Positions 11,031 through 22,980 of a DNA stretch of 64,000 nucleotides are shown piece after piece (within the stretch, counting starts at the first letter, position 1; the number at the start of each line of letters is the position of its first letter). The notes below the pieces were generated by a model. The model worked only from the letters and a program-made list of their open reading frames with translations, was not told where the DNA came from and ran no database searches. The translations under genes were made by a program, and so were the position numbers. The stretch is from Gnetum montanum (lineage: Eukaryota > Streptophyta > Gnetopsida > Gnetales > Gnetaceae): the NCBI GenBank assembly GCA_015680685.1, contig MNCI01009279.1:170168-234167 (forward strand), read 5' to 3'.

Positions 11031-12300
11031 TTTCTAATCTATCATTGTGAGATCAAATTCATGTAAGATCATAAGCCATCGTATGATATGGGGGCTAACC
11101 ATTGGCTTATTCATTAGGAAGTGAATGGCACTATCATCTATGTGCACAAATACTTTATAGCTAAGAACATAGTGCTTGAACTTGTCGAGAGCATACACCA
11201 CTGTCATCAGTTCTTTTTCAGTTGTTGTGTAGTTCAATTTTGCACCCACAATGCTTTGGCTTGCACATTGGATGTAGTATGGGCGTTTCTTATCATCCAA
11301 CTACACAAGCACAACTCCCAAGGTATAATTAGATGCATTTTCCATTATGTGGAATGGTTTGGACCAGTCTGGGGCTTGTAGAATTGGAGTTTCTATGAGT
11401 TTATCCTTCAATTATTAGAATGCATGTTCACACTCCTTGGTCCAAACAAATGGTGCATCTTTCTTTGTAAGCTTAACCAATAGCTTTGCGATCTTAGAGA
11501 AATTATCTATGAATTTTTGGTAGTAGTCATTGTGTCTAAGGAATGATCAAACATCTTTAACTATCTTTGGTTGGTGTGTTATTGCTTGGATGACCCTAAT
11601 CTTCTCCAGGTCTACCTCAATCCTTTTTTGTGAAATTTGGTGCCCCAATATGATGACTTCCTGGACCATTAGATGGCTTTTCTACCAATTGACCCTAAGG
11701 TTTTGTTTTGACACATCTTTATAATACCTGCTGAAGGTGATCTAGGGCTTTCTCAAATGTAGCCCCACAGGTAGAAAAATCATCCATAAAGACTTCTACC
11801 CCACTACCAACCTGCTGTTGAAAAATACTAAGGACTAGGAATTGAAATTTTGTAGGGGCATTACATAGACCAAATGGTATCTTACATTATGCAAAAGTTC
11901 CCTAACTTGTGAGTGTTATCTTGGCCTAATCTTCTAGCACAATTTGGATTTAGTTATAGCCACTATAACTGTCTAAGAAGCTATAATAGAAATGCCCAGA
12001 CTGTCCAACACCTGATCCATAAATAATAATGGAAAATGATCTTTAAATGTTTCCATATTCAATAGCCTGAAGTCAATGCAGGCCTACCACTTGCCATCTT
12101 TCTCTGGAAAGATTATGAGTGGGATAACCCACTCACTATCTACAATGGAATAGATGAACCCCACCTTGAGGAGTTATTCTATTTCCTTCTTGATGATCTA
12201 TTTCAATTTGGGATTTAGCCACCTCTGTTGCTACCTTCTTGGCTTCATGGCTGGGTTAGTGTAAATAAGATGCTGGCATATTTGTGGGTCAATTCCTGTA
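11031..12300 (-). pseudogene. Reverse transcriptase and RNase H domains of pol (element C)
   Basis: Decayed pol centre. The RNase H piece 11300-11034 is open and reads SIVGAKLNYTTTEKELMTVV and later FLMNKPMVSPHIIRW, typical of the RNase H domain of Ty3/gypsy elements. The reverse transcriptase lies at about 12240-11440. Its catalytic box is VEVFMDDFSTCG, with the two aspartates intact (codons 11790-11779), the form typical of Athila rather than the YVDD or YLDD of other Ty3 lineages. Frameshifts and TAG or TAA codons occur throughout, so no product is expected. Confidence 0.8.
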
Positions 12301-13170
12301 AGTTTGGGATATGACCAAGCAAAGGCTGTTGGGCACTTATTGATGACCTACAATAGCTTATATTTTTATTCTAGAGCAATATTTTCATTGATTATGACCA
12401 GCTTATCATTGTTTAAAAATGCATATTCCATGTCGGCTAGTAGAGTTTTTAACTCTAGTGGCTCATGTTTGAAATTTTTAGGGATTTCCAACTCTTCCCA
12501 ACATGTATCATCATTTTCTTCATCGAAGAGTTGGCAATGATATTTCTTAAGTTTATCCATGTGTTCAACATAAGCACATGCTAGGCCCTTAGTAGGTTTC
12601 ATGCATAGTGTGCTACAGTCAAAGTCAACTGTCAGCCACTAGATGCCCTCCTATTTTGTGGTTGTTACGTACAGGCACCTTTGAATATCTTGTTCATGTG
12701 AACACTGATTGCATGTTTTAATGAATGTACTTTTGATGAACCAAATCTTTTGCATGCAATTGCACCTATTATCACTGTACACGATGCATGGAACACACTT
12801 CTTCTCTAAACAATCAAATTCATTTTCCTTGGAGATTCCTAAGGATAGGTTCCTTATACCCATATGTGCATCTACTGTGCTTAACCAAGCCCTTCCCATA
12901 ATGACGGGAAAGTCACCTTTATAAATTTCAACCTTGATCACTAGAAAATCAACAGGGTCGGACTACCCATAAACTACTATTATAATATCCTCCAATAATC
13001 CTAAAGGAATAGTGATTGATTGGTCTACCAATTCTAAATGGATGTTCCTCTTCTTAAGAGGTGGTAGGTTCCAAGATTTGTACATATCATGAGAGATGAG
13101 ATTGATACCAAAACCAGAATTAAGAAGAGCCTTACATGGCTCATGTTTAGCAATCTATAAGTAAATGAGA
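12301..13170 (-). pseudogene. Aspartic protease region of pol (element C), inactive
   Basis: The minus strand near 13130 reads ALLNSGFGINLIS where the family motif begins ALLDSG or ALIDTG, so the catalytic aspartate is asparagine. The following open piece 12941-12651 contains GDFPVIMGRAWLSTVDAHMG, matching the IPIILGRPFL-type block after the protease active site in Athila polyproteins. A linker to reverse transcriptase follows (12602-12366). Confidence 0.7.
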
Positions 13171-15690
13171 CAACTTCTTAGGTCAGATCTTTTTGTGGGA
13201 GATTGCCAGCCTTGATCTAATCAAAGACAGCATAAGTTAACATCATAGTGGAAATCTATGGTGACACTTGGTTTGAAGAGTACTTGAATTTATTTGATGT
13301 AGAGGATGAGGGTGTTGGAGATACAGGGTGACCATCCGTATTAGGTTGTGAGGGTTTAGGAGGACTGTTGGATCAAAAGAAGGGTCATTTCTTAGAACAA
13401 TTATCCAAACCACCTAGTTGGAAGGTTGGTTGTGAATGTACAACCCTTGTAGGATTTTGTTGTAGTAGTTGTGACAAAATCTCATCCTACATGAATAGAG
13501 AAAGAGGTAATTGGGTCAAGGGTAGAGGGATATGTGTAGGAAGATGTGGAGGATGGTATGGATATGGGCTCTCCCCTCGAGTAGATGATGAATGTGTTTG
13601 ATGGTACTTTGGCAGGTAATAGTGATGTTGAAATGAGGCATGGCTTACAAAACTTCTTAGAGAGACGGGTTGTTAAACATAGTACCCATATGGATCTGGT
13701 TACTTATAAGGGTATTATTGTCTTGGTGGTGGAATTCCCCACAATTATGGTTGGTTCCATTGTTGATATTGCTCATAAGGTTGCGATAGAGCTTCACTTG
13801 GATAATAAGCTTGTTGGTGATGGTGGAACTACCTTGGATTACTTTGAAGATTGGACAATCTTTTGGGTGCTTACCTCCTTGCTAGTCATGGAATCAATGC
13901 ATACACCCTAGACTCTTGTAAGTGTGACACCACAAGGCAACATTCGTTTGCATGTTCATATTGAAAAATGTCACAACCAATATCATCTTTAGAGTCTATC
14001 TCCACAACTTCTTCTATTGCAACAACTTTGCCCTTACCTCTCTAGTATGCACATTTAGCTTCTTTCTACCTCCTATGGTTATGATCACTATTTTTCTTTT
14101 TAGATTCTTTATAACAATTTCAAATTTTTCATCCAAAGAGTCCCATAATTTATCAACCTTTGTTGAAATATTAGAAACAAATTTTTAGAGCGGTAAGGTT
14201 TTCCTATTTACCACTTCATTGAGTGGTGCCTCCTCATCACAAAATCAAACCTCCCTTTTTCTTAAGGAAGGGTCCCTACTATACTCTTCTACAATTTCCC
14301 TTTTTTGTAACTCACCTTCTTATTTTGCTACCTTCTCTATAAGCCTTTGAATCTAATGAGCTCTAAGTTCAGACAATCTTCCTTGGGCATACACACTAAG
14401 AGTTCTTCTGGTTTCTACTTTGAGCCCATCTATGATGTGGTAGAGTTGTTTACTTTAAGAATAATCATGGCCAGGGCATTAGTGTAAAAGTAAATAATAT
14501 CTACCCCTGGTGGCATCCAAGGGTTCATGTGTTTCCTATTTCTAGCCTTGGATTTCCTTTCTCAAATTAGACACTCTGGAGTACGGCTAGTATTTGTCAT
14601 TAAATAGTTCCAACATGGTACTCTATTTGCGAATGGATTCTAACTCCAAGGACTAGTACCAACTTTTAGCTTCCTTAATGAGTAGCCTAAGGAATAGCTT
14701 GAGTTTTTGCTAGTCATTTTCAATGTTCTGTAAGGCACAAGCATCATGGAAAGCTTGTAGATGGTTCTACAGATTAGAGTTGTATCCCCACTCAAATCTT
14801 GGAACATTGTTCATGTCTAAGCACTTGATCCAACTGTCTTTCACATGCCTAGTTGGAATCTTAATTACCTTTGCAATGTTAAGCATGCTTCAAGTTGCTA
14901 ATAGAGGTTCATCATCATGATTATGTCAATGACGTTAATGATGGTTTTTATCACACCCTCATTCTTGGCAAGCTCTACGATCATTATTGTTCCACTAATC
15001 ACCTTCATCACAATTATTTCTCCAGTGGCTTCTATCAAAACTAGAATATGAAGAGAAGTGTTCCAAATCAGATGAAGAGGAAAGTGGACTGCCACCACCA
15101 CGACAATATCCTCCACCACCTATTCACTCATTATGACCACCACCCTTAGATGCCTTTCCATCATGATGTTTACTTGAGTCCCTACCTTGATTGTCACTTT
15201 TTCCTGAACCTAGTTTATGAATAGTGGATTGCAAGTTTAGGGCTAAACCCTCATCATCAATAATAAAGGATGGAGAATTTTCATGTTGAGAACCCCCAAG
15301 GGGAGGATCCACATTGTCATCTTAGTTTAGCAATAATAAGGGGTTAGTGATGTGTTTCCCCTTCATAAACTCATGGTGCTTCTCCTGGTGTTAATCTCTC
15401 CTATGTTATGTTTCAGTGGAACAGTAGTCCCAAGTGTCATCACCATTCATAACATATTTCTTATGAAGATATTGGATGCCCAACTTCTTAAGAGTTTGAA
15501 AGAGCCTCCCTAGCACAAATCGATTGGGGGCCATTATCATGTTGCCCTCCATATCACGCCATCGTAGCTATTCATACTAATGTAGGATGAAGGTGAAGTC
15601 TGGTACATACTCATTTGGATGAGTATATACCACTTTGCACTCTTGTGGGACCTATGGTTTGATATCTTCATGTTTGTGGAAAGAAGACAT
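13171..15690 (-). pseudogene. Athila-like gag, long form (element C), decayed
   Basis: The ATG at 15690 (MSSFHKHEDIKP) starts a gag with an N-terminal module absent from B and D. It reads VVYTHPNEYVPDFTFILH (about 15640-15590) and later PLLLLN, and the same module occurs in element J (HVVYVHPDEYIPNVTFILH). A G-, H- and N-rich linker follows (15310-15124), then the capsid-like block. That block includes QKLKLFLRLLIKEAKSWYQSLE near 14700 and LYHIIDGLKVETRRTLSVYAQ near 14430. The C-terminal part is low complexity. Multiple stops are present. The primer site next to the LTR (15823-15840) has decayed beyond recognition except for its last bases. Confidence 0.7.
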
Positions 15691-15841
15691 TTTGCAACAA
15701 ATAAAATAATTAGTTTTCTTTTGTAATTATAGATCATGTGGGACTAATGTTGACCTTGGGTTCATCTAGTGACATTAATAATGCTCACTAATCCTAGATA
15801 GTACATATTTCAATAATGAAAGTCCCTAATAACAACAACAA

Positions 15842-16685
15842 TGATGAGTGGCAAGGTACCCCTACGTCCAACCATACAAATCATAAAACATTCATGTGCG
15901 ATCTGGTTGAATTCCATGGACTTTATAGTATCCAATGTACTAGTCTTCTAAGATGTCAATCTTTCCCTAAGGTCCTTCATTATCTTACCAATTACACTTG
16001 TAAAGTACAAAGGTATGGTTAAGTATAATTCAGGCATATGATTTTTATCATTTTATGTTTTATGTTCTTTGGTGCATGGAGAGAGAGAGAGAGAGATAAA
16101 GTAATTTAATGACTAATCTAAATTAACTAACTAACTGGTCTCTAACTTGTCCTAACATAAGCATCTGATCCCACTTTCCATATACATCCTGAACACACGT
16201 ATCCACTGCTGGGTTACCAAGAACTACGCTACTGGGCACACCAAGTAATAATGTTGTTGGGATTACCAAGTGAATACATGTAACGCTTTAAGTAGTCATA
16301 CTTATGTATTTAATCTATCTAGCTTATATTACTTAATTAGCTCAATTACTAGTAAACATTAAACAAACAACTGAAAGCATTGAATGTATGACTAAATATC
16401 TAAACTATCTAGAATGTTGCAAGGTTTATTAAGAAGTGCATCTTTATTGCCATACATATTGTTGTGCTCAAGTACAACAATGCTTGAATAAAGATCCATA
16501 CACTTAATGACTCTTGCTTTGGGCACTCGGGAAAATATTCTAACTTTTAAATGGAAAAATTACAAGAGCTTCACTACACTATGATTGAAAGATGCCATAA
16601 ATGTGGTTGGTGAGCATGTATTTATAGGTAAGAATAGACCCTGTGTCAATGGGGCCTAGTCGACATGGCCATCCATGATCCATCA
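15842..16685 (-). mobile_element. 5' LTR of element C
   Basis: 844 bp, from TGATGA at 15842 to TCCATCA ending at 16685 (terminus with one extra change from TCATCA). The minus-strand TATA box CCTATAAATA lies at 16626-16619. Upstream of it are GACTAGGCC and CCCCATTGA words instead of the GATATC dyads of B. A (GA)n run occurs at 16078-16096. It abuts the middle of LTR I at 16686; the expected target duplication begins AAAGT. Confidence 0.8.
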
Positions 16686-17289
16686 AAAGTCTAAACTAGC
16701 CTACATTCGATGAGTATATATTCCTATCCTTTTGTACAAGCCTTGGACTTTATGCAACTACCCCTAGGATTACCAAGTGTACTATTACTAGGTATACCAA
16801 ACGATAACCTTATTGGATTACCAAGTAATTACACTTAAGTGCTCATGAGTAGTCACACTCATTTCGCTTAATGAGAGCAATAATAAAGAGCAATAAATGA
16901 TAAACATTAACTAAAGAAAATAATAAGCATTTAAGTAATCAACAATAATAAAGCTAAGTGGATGATGCATGATGAAATTAATCTCAATCTTTATTACTAA
17001 GCATGTAACATGTCCAAGTACATCACATTCAAATAAGGATGTCGTACAATCACTTAACATCACACTGTGGACATTTACTGGAAACAAACTAATAGAATTT
17101 CATTACTTTTCGACTACCTATCTATTCTCTTCTCTATGTGTATCTCCAAAACCATGCACCCAAGTGTTGTATTTATAGGCTAACATCAATGAGGTGATAT
17201 TGGATCCCCGACATTGAAAGTTGCACCCTGTTATTAGATACCCAATAATGAGGTCCAATATCAGAGATCTACCAAAAGATAACTCATCA
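16686..17289 (-). mobile_element. LTR I, U3-side portion, truncated by element C
   Basis: The minus-strand start TGATGAGTTATC at 17289 and a TATA box (GCCTATAAATAC, near 17175) mark the 5' portion of an LTR of the same family. About 270 bp at its U5 end are missing; by alignment with LTR B the break falls in the middle of the LTR exactly where LTR C begins. It in turn interrupts the LTR of F at 17290 (sequence TACTT onward). Confidence 0.7.
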
Positions 17290-17886
17290 TACTTGAACAC
17301 ATTGGTGTGAATGATAATAAAGACAAAATTTTTTATATTCATTTCAGTACTTAGATTAGTTCAATTTTTCTTACTTGCACTTTACTTTCATGATTTTAAT
17401 TAGTTAAAATACTTAATCATAAATACATAAGTATGACCACTTCAAACATAACATATTACACTTGGTAATTTTAGTAATGGCCATTTGGTACACCCAGTAA
17501 TTACCACTTGGTAACCTAGTACCATTAATACTAGTTCAAGATATGTATGATAGGTGGGAACAAGTACTTATGTTAGGATAGTTAGTCACTAGAGTAACTA
17601 AGTAGTTAGATAAATAATCATTAAACCTTCATTTATTCACCTAGCTCTTAGGATAAGAAAATATATATATAATACTTACAAAAATAAACATTATAAACCG
17701 CAACTCACATTTAACCACACATATCAGAAACACAAGCGTGAGTTAGGAAGACAACAATCATATAATCCCTTAACTTACTATCTAGGACTATGGGTGAACT
17801 TAAGAAGTAAGTCTACAAAATTCCACTAGATTGCTGGTACATGCTTGTGATTCATGTGGTTGGGCATAGAGGATAATTGTTGCTCA
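17290..17886 (+). mobile_element. 5' LTR remnant of element F
   Basis: Matches the interior and end of the LTR at 35670-36485, beginning at its TACTTGAGTACATAGG position and ending with GGTTGGGCATAG...TGCTCA. The U3 part is cut off by LTR I. The LTR end is joined directly to reverse transcriptase sequence, so primer site, gag and protease of F are deleted. Confidence 0.75.
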
Positions 17887-18865
17887 AGCAAGTTATGTAA
17901 GAGGAGGTTGAACAACTCCTTAAGGGTGGATTCATCTATCTAGTTGCAAATAACGAATGGGTTAGCCTACTCGTTATTGTATCCAAGAAAGGAGGAAAGT
18001 AGAGAGTTTGCATAGATTTTCTACTATTGAACATGGAAACTTTCAAGGATCATTGTCTATTGCCATTTGTTAACCAAGTGTTGGATACTATAGCAGGACA
18101 TTGCTATTACAGTTTTTTGGATGGTATAGTTAACATAACTAGATCCAGATTACACCTAAAGACTAGGTCAAAACCACATTCACAAGTCCCTAGGGGGATT
18201 TTTCATACAAAAACATGCTTTTAGCCTATGTAATACTCTTGCTACCTTCCAATGCTTGGTTCTCAACATATTCCAATAACAAATTTGTAGTGGGGTAAAA
18301 GGCTTCATGAATGACTTCTCTACCTATGGTACCACATTTGAGTAAGCATTAGACCATCTTAAGTGCTTCAATGATGTGTGGACACTAACTTGTAGCTCAA
18401 CTACCAAAAAATCCATATGATTGTTTGAGAAGGTATTGTATTAGGACATAAAATTTTGGAGAAAGGAATCAAGATGGACTTGAATAAAGTATGAGTCATC
18501 CAAGGAATCACCAGGCAACCTACAATGGTGAAAGATGTAAGGTCATTTCTTGGCCATATTGGTTATTATTGGTGCTTCATTAAGAACTTCTCAAAAATTG
18601 TTAAGCCATTGGTTGAGGTCACTAAGAAGGATGCATCATTCAACTACACCAAGAAAGGTGAGTTAGCATTCTAGTAGTTAAAGCAAAAGCTTGTAGAAAC
18701 TCCAATCCTATGTGCTTCTAATTAGTCTAGACCATTTCGCATCTTGACAGATGTGTCCAGTTATGGTTTAGGGGTCATGCTTACATAATTAGATGATCAA
18801 AAACATCCTTACTACATCCATTGTACAAGAAAAAGCATTATGGAAGCACAATTGAATTACACCAC
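17887..18865 (+). pseudogene. Reverse transcriptase and start of RNase H (element F), inactive
   Basis: Plus-strand pol fragment. It reads EEVEQLLKGGFIYLVANNEW near 17905 and RVCIDFLLLNMETFKDHCLL near 18010, equivalent to the palm and fingers of Athila reverse transcriptase. The catalytic box is VKGFMNDFSTYG (18303-18314 for FMND), so the first aspartate of the FMDD pair is asparagine. It continues to the first part of RNase H (PYYIHCTRKSIMEAQLNYTT) and is cut there by element E. The reading continues at 25823. Several stops are present. Confidence 0.8.
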
Positions 18866-19010
18866 TCATGAATCATGTTTTCATCTATTTCAACAATGGG
18901 CATCTGACGTTGGAGCTAAGATGCAATGTTGAATATTTGATGTTGCAAGGTATACACTAGCCTATAAATATAGCACTTAGGCCCACAATTTGAATTAGTT
19001 TTGATTAACA
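18866..19010 (+). mobile_element. Truncated 5' LTR of element E
   Basis: Matches the first 145 bp or so of the 3' LTR at 25049, including the CCTATAAATATAGCAC promoter box (18960). It breaks after AGTTTTGATTA and continues with gag sequence, so the R/U5 part and leader were lost by an internal deletion. Confidence 0.75.
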
Positions 19011-19616
19011 CAAAGGCAACCATCCAAAAGATTACCTTATCCTCAAAGTAATTTTAGATAGTTCCACTAATAATAATAATATTATCTCAGTGGAACTCCA
19101 CCACAACCATACTGGCAGTATCAACAATGGCAGCAACCACAGTCATGGGTGCTGGCACCATGAAGGTAGCAATACCCTTACAAATAGCCTGATCCATACG
19201 GGTATTATGTTGAACAACCCTTGTCTCTATGTAACTCCTCTAGTCATGTTTCTACTTTCCAACCTTACTACTACCCTCCTGATAATTACCAAATACATTC
19301 TCCACATGTAAGGAGGGATACCACCTCTTACCCTTCTCCTTCTTATGTTTCTACACATCTTCCTCCTCTAGCCACATAGCTACCACTTACTCCACCCATG
19401 CAGGGTGAATTACCATCTCAACTACAACAACACAATACTACGAAGGCCATTAATCTACAACTGGTTCATCAACCAAGTGGTTTGGATACTCGATCGGAGA
19501 AAAGACATTTTTTTGACCACCTAGTCCATCTAAGCCCTCATCCTCTATCTTAAATACCTTCGAGTCCCCTTCAAACCAAATACTACCTAGGATCCATACT
19601 ATTATGCTTACTCACA
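19011..19616 (+). pseudogene. C-terminal gag fragment of element E
   Basis: Reads WNSTTTILAVSTMAATTVMG and similar H-, N- and T-rich frames that match the gag C-terminal region of J at 44393-44172 (ELHHNQLGNINNGSTHNHGE). It runs into a single N at 19617, after which orientation changes abruptly. No knuckle is visible. Confidence 0.55.
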
Positions 19617-19617
19617 N

Positions 19618-20421
19618 AGCTAGTATGTCCAAGAAATGATCGAACATCTTTGACAATTTCTAGTTGATGGGTTATTCCTTGGATGATCCTTATTTTTTTG
19701 GGGTTGACCTCAATTCTTGCTTGTGATGTTTTATGCTCCAATACAATGCGTTCCTAGACCATTAGATGACTCTTTTTCCAATTGAGCCTAAGGTTTATCT
19801 CACCACATCATTTTAGTACTTGCTCAAGGCAGTTCAAGCTTACTCAAATGTAGCTTCATAGGTGGAGAAGTCAACCATAAAGACTTTTACACCATTAGCA
19901 ATTTATTGTTGAAAAATGCTTAGAACTAGGTATTGGAATGTAGCAAGAGCATTGCATAGACCAAATGACATCTTGTGGTATGCAAAAGTCCCCTAAGGAC
20001 TTATGAAAGTTATCTTTACCTAGTCCTCTAGTATAATTTGAATTTGGTTATAACCACTATAACCATCTAGAAAATTATAGTAACAATGTCTAGATATTTT
20101 GTCCAACACCTGATCAACAAATGGCAACCAAAAATGGTCCTTGAATGTTGCCATATTCAATAGTTGAAAATCGATGCAGACTCACAACTTGCCATCTTTC
20201 TTTGGCACAATTGTGAGTGGACTAACCCATTGACTATTCATAATGGAATAAATGAACCCTACCTTGAGGAGTTATTTGATTTCCTCTTTGATGATCTGCT
20301 TCAATTTGGGATTCAATTGCCTCTGTGGTTGTTTCTTTGGCTTCATGGCTAGATCAGTGTAGATGTGATGCTAACATATCCTAGGATTAATCCCTGTGAG
20401 TTTAGGATATGACCAAGAAAA
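19618..20421 (-). repeat. Reverse-complement copy of adjacent RT sequence between two single Ns
   Basis: 19621-20280 is, as far as I can read, the exact reverse complement of 20423-21085 (reverse transcriptase of E). The remaining 140 bp extend the same contig. Single Ns stand at 19617 and 20422. Exactness in an otherwise decayed element points to a misplaced contig rather than a natural inverted repeat. Confidence 0.8.
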
Positions 20422-20422
20422 N

Positions 20423-21650
20423 TCAAATAACTCCTCAAGGTAGGGTTCATTTATTCCATTATGAATAGTCAATGGGTTAGTCCACTCACAATTGTGCCAA
20501 AGAAAGATGGCAAGTTGTGAGTCTGCATCGATTTTCAACTATTGAATATGGCAACATTCAAGGACCATTTTTGGTTGCCATTTGTTGATCAGGTGTTGGA
20601 CAAAATATCTAGACATTGTTACTATAATTTTCTAGATGGTTATAGTGGTTATAACCAAATTCAAATTATACTAGAGGACTAGGTAAAGATAACTTTCATA
20701 AGTCCTTAGGGGACTTTTGCATACCACAAGATGTCATTTGGTCTATGCAATGCTCTTGCTACATTCCAATACCTAGTTCTAAGCATTTTTCAACAATAAA
20801 TTGCTAATGGTGTAAAAGTCTTTATGGTTGACTTCTCCACCTATGAAGCTACATTTGAGTAAGCTTGAACTGCCTTGAGCAAGTACTAAAATGATGTGGT
20901 GAGATAAACCTTAGGCTCAATTGGAAAAAGAGTCATCTAATGGTCTAGGAACGCATTGTATTGGAGCATAAAACATCACAAGCAAGAATTGAGGTCAACC
21001 CCAAAAAAATAAGGATCATCCAAGGAATAACCCATCAACTAGAAATTGTCAAAGATGTTCGATCATTTCTTGGACATACTAGCTACTACCAGCGATTCAT
21101 AGAGAATTTCTCTAAGATTGTAAAGTTGTTAGTGGAACTACCAAAAAAAGATGCTCCACTTTTCTAGACCATAGAATGTGAAAAAGCATTCCAATAGCTA
21201 AAAGAGAAACTTGTAGAAACTCTAATCCTATAAGCAGCTAATTGGTCTAGATCATTTCATGTCATGATGGATGCATCAAATTATGCCTTGGGAGCTATGC
21301 TTACATAAATGGATGACAAGAAACATTCATATTACATCCACTATGCTAGCTGAAGCATTGTGGGTGCACAACTGAACTACACCACCACAGAAAAAGAATT
21401 GATGATAGTGGTTTTTTCTCTAGAAAAGTTCAGGCATTACATGCTTGGATAAAAATTTTTTGTGCACATAGACCATAGTGCCATTTGCTTCCTAATGAAC
21501 AAACCAATGGTGAGCCCTCATGTGATACGGTGGTTGGTGATCTTGGAGGAATTCGATCTTACAATGGTAGATCGAAAGGGCACTAAGAATGTGGTTATTG
21601 ATCACTTGTGTCAGTTGTGATGGGACAACAAAGAGGAAGAAAACCCACTA
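20423..21650 (+). pseudogene. Reverse transcriptase and RNase H (element E), inactive
   Basis: Reads KMASCESASIFNY near 20505, then FLDGYSGYNQIQI near 20630 and MSFGLCNALATFQYLVLSIF near 20735, all Athila reverse transcriptase landmarks. The catalytic box is VKVFMVDFSTYE (20821-20832 for FMVD), so the first catalytic aspartate is valine. RNase H follows with AQLNYTTTEKELMIVV near 21370 and FLMNKPMVSPHVIRWLVILE near 21490. In-frame stops replace Q, W and R codons in many places. Confidence 0.85.
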
Positions 21651-21689
21651 TCTGATACGTTTCATGATGAACTACTCTTTGTTGGGGCT

Positions 21690-22980
21690 ATAACTAAACA
21701 ATTGCCCAATGAGCCTAAATGGTATAATGACATTCTTAGCTATCTTCTTACCTAAGAGATGCCATAAGGGTTGGACCACTAGAAGAAACAATACTTTCTT
21801 CACCAAGTAAAACACTTTATGAAGATTAATGGACATCTCTACAAGGTGTGCACTAATGGCCTAGCTTGTTGGTGTGTCCTTTATGCTAATCAACTACGCA
21901 TTCTCCAAGGTGCTCATAAAGGTCCTTATGAAGTTTATAATGTTGGTAGATGCACGACCATTAAAATCCTAATGGCAGGGTACTGTTGGCCAACAATTTT
22001 CAAGGATGCTCATTATTACATCCACTCTTGTAAATGATGCCAACAAGATGGTGGAATGACTTCTCAAATGGAGGAACCTAAACAATGGATTCAACCACTA
22101 GAACCCTTTGACATCTGGGGCATTAATTTCATGGGTCACATCATACCCATGTCAAATGAAAAGGGGTATATCATAGTCACTGTTGACTATTGTATGAAAT
22201 GGGTAGAAGCAATGATTGTCATCTATTGTACATCTTCTACAGCTACTTGATTTTGTACAAAAAAATGTTGTAAACAGGTTTGGTGTGCCACATGCATTAA
22301 TTTTTGATAATGAAACTCACTTTACATGCACTACTTTTTGGAAGCTCATGCAACGCTTGGGGGTTGAACACAAACTCATAACACCTTACCCCCCCCAAGC
22401 CAATGGTCAAGCTAAGGTTACCAATAGGGAAGTCACAAGGATTCTAATAAGAACTATTATCAAATATAGAAAAGACTGGAGCACAAAACTCAATAATGCC
22501 CTTTGGGTCTACCACTCATCATGGAAACTTCCTATAGGCTACTCTCCCTATGAGCTTGTGTATGAAAAATTACCAACACTTCCTATTCAATCTGAGCTCT
22601 GTACACTTTCAACAACCTATGACCTTGACCTTGACTTAAGTTTAGCACAAAAAGAAAGACTAATGAATCTCAACTTGCTAGACAAAAATCAATTGGTGGC
22701 ACTATCATCTAATGAGTTACACAAGGCCTAAAAAAAAGTGTCATGACCTTAAAATCAAAAAATTCAAATTTCAATTCGAAGATAAGGTTCTCTACTAGAA
22801 TCCCACACATGTACTGCAACGAACTAAGTTCCAAACATTGTGAAAAGGACCTTACATCATTTATGAAACTTTTCCTTCTAGGGCCATCATGATCTACAAA
22901 CCTAAGAGCCTAGCCAAGAAACAATTGGTCAACATGCAACAAATAAAACCTTTCCATGAGCATAAGCCAACTAATATAAC
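21690..22980 (+). pseudogene. Integrase domain of pol (element E), inactive
   Basis: The best preserved integrase in the window, open over 22216-22731. It has the Athila order: PFDIWGINFMGHIIPMSN, VTVDYCMKWVEA, FGVPHALIFDNETHF, TPYPPQANGQAKVTNREV, RKDWSTKLNNALWVYHSSWK and SPYELVYEKL. Two of three catalytic residues are changed: aspartate to asparagine in WGINFMG and glutamate to lysine in GQAKVTNRE; the middle aspartate (IFDNETHF) is kept. A frameshift separates the zinc-binding N-terminal part (21819-22037, TIFKDAHYYIHSCK) from the core. No GPY/F chromodomain was recognised. Confidence 0.85.

Noticed and set aside
19621-21085. Long perfect inverted repeat as a natural structure
   Set aside because: Bounded by single Ns and exact in an otherwise decayed element; an assembly error is more likely.
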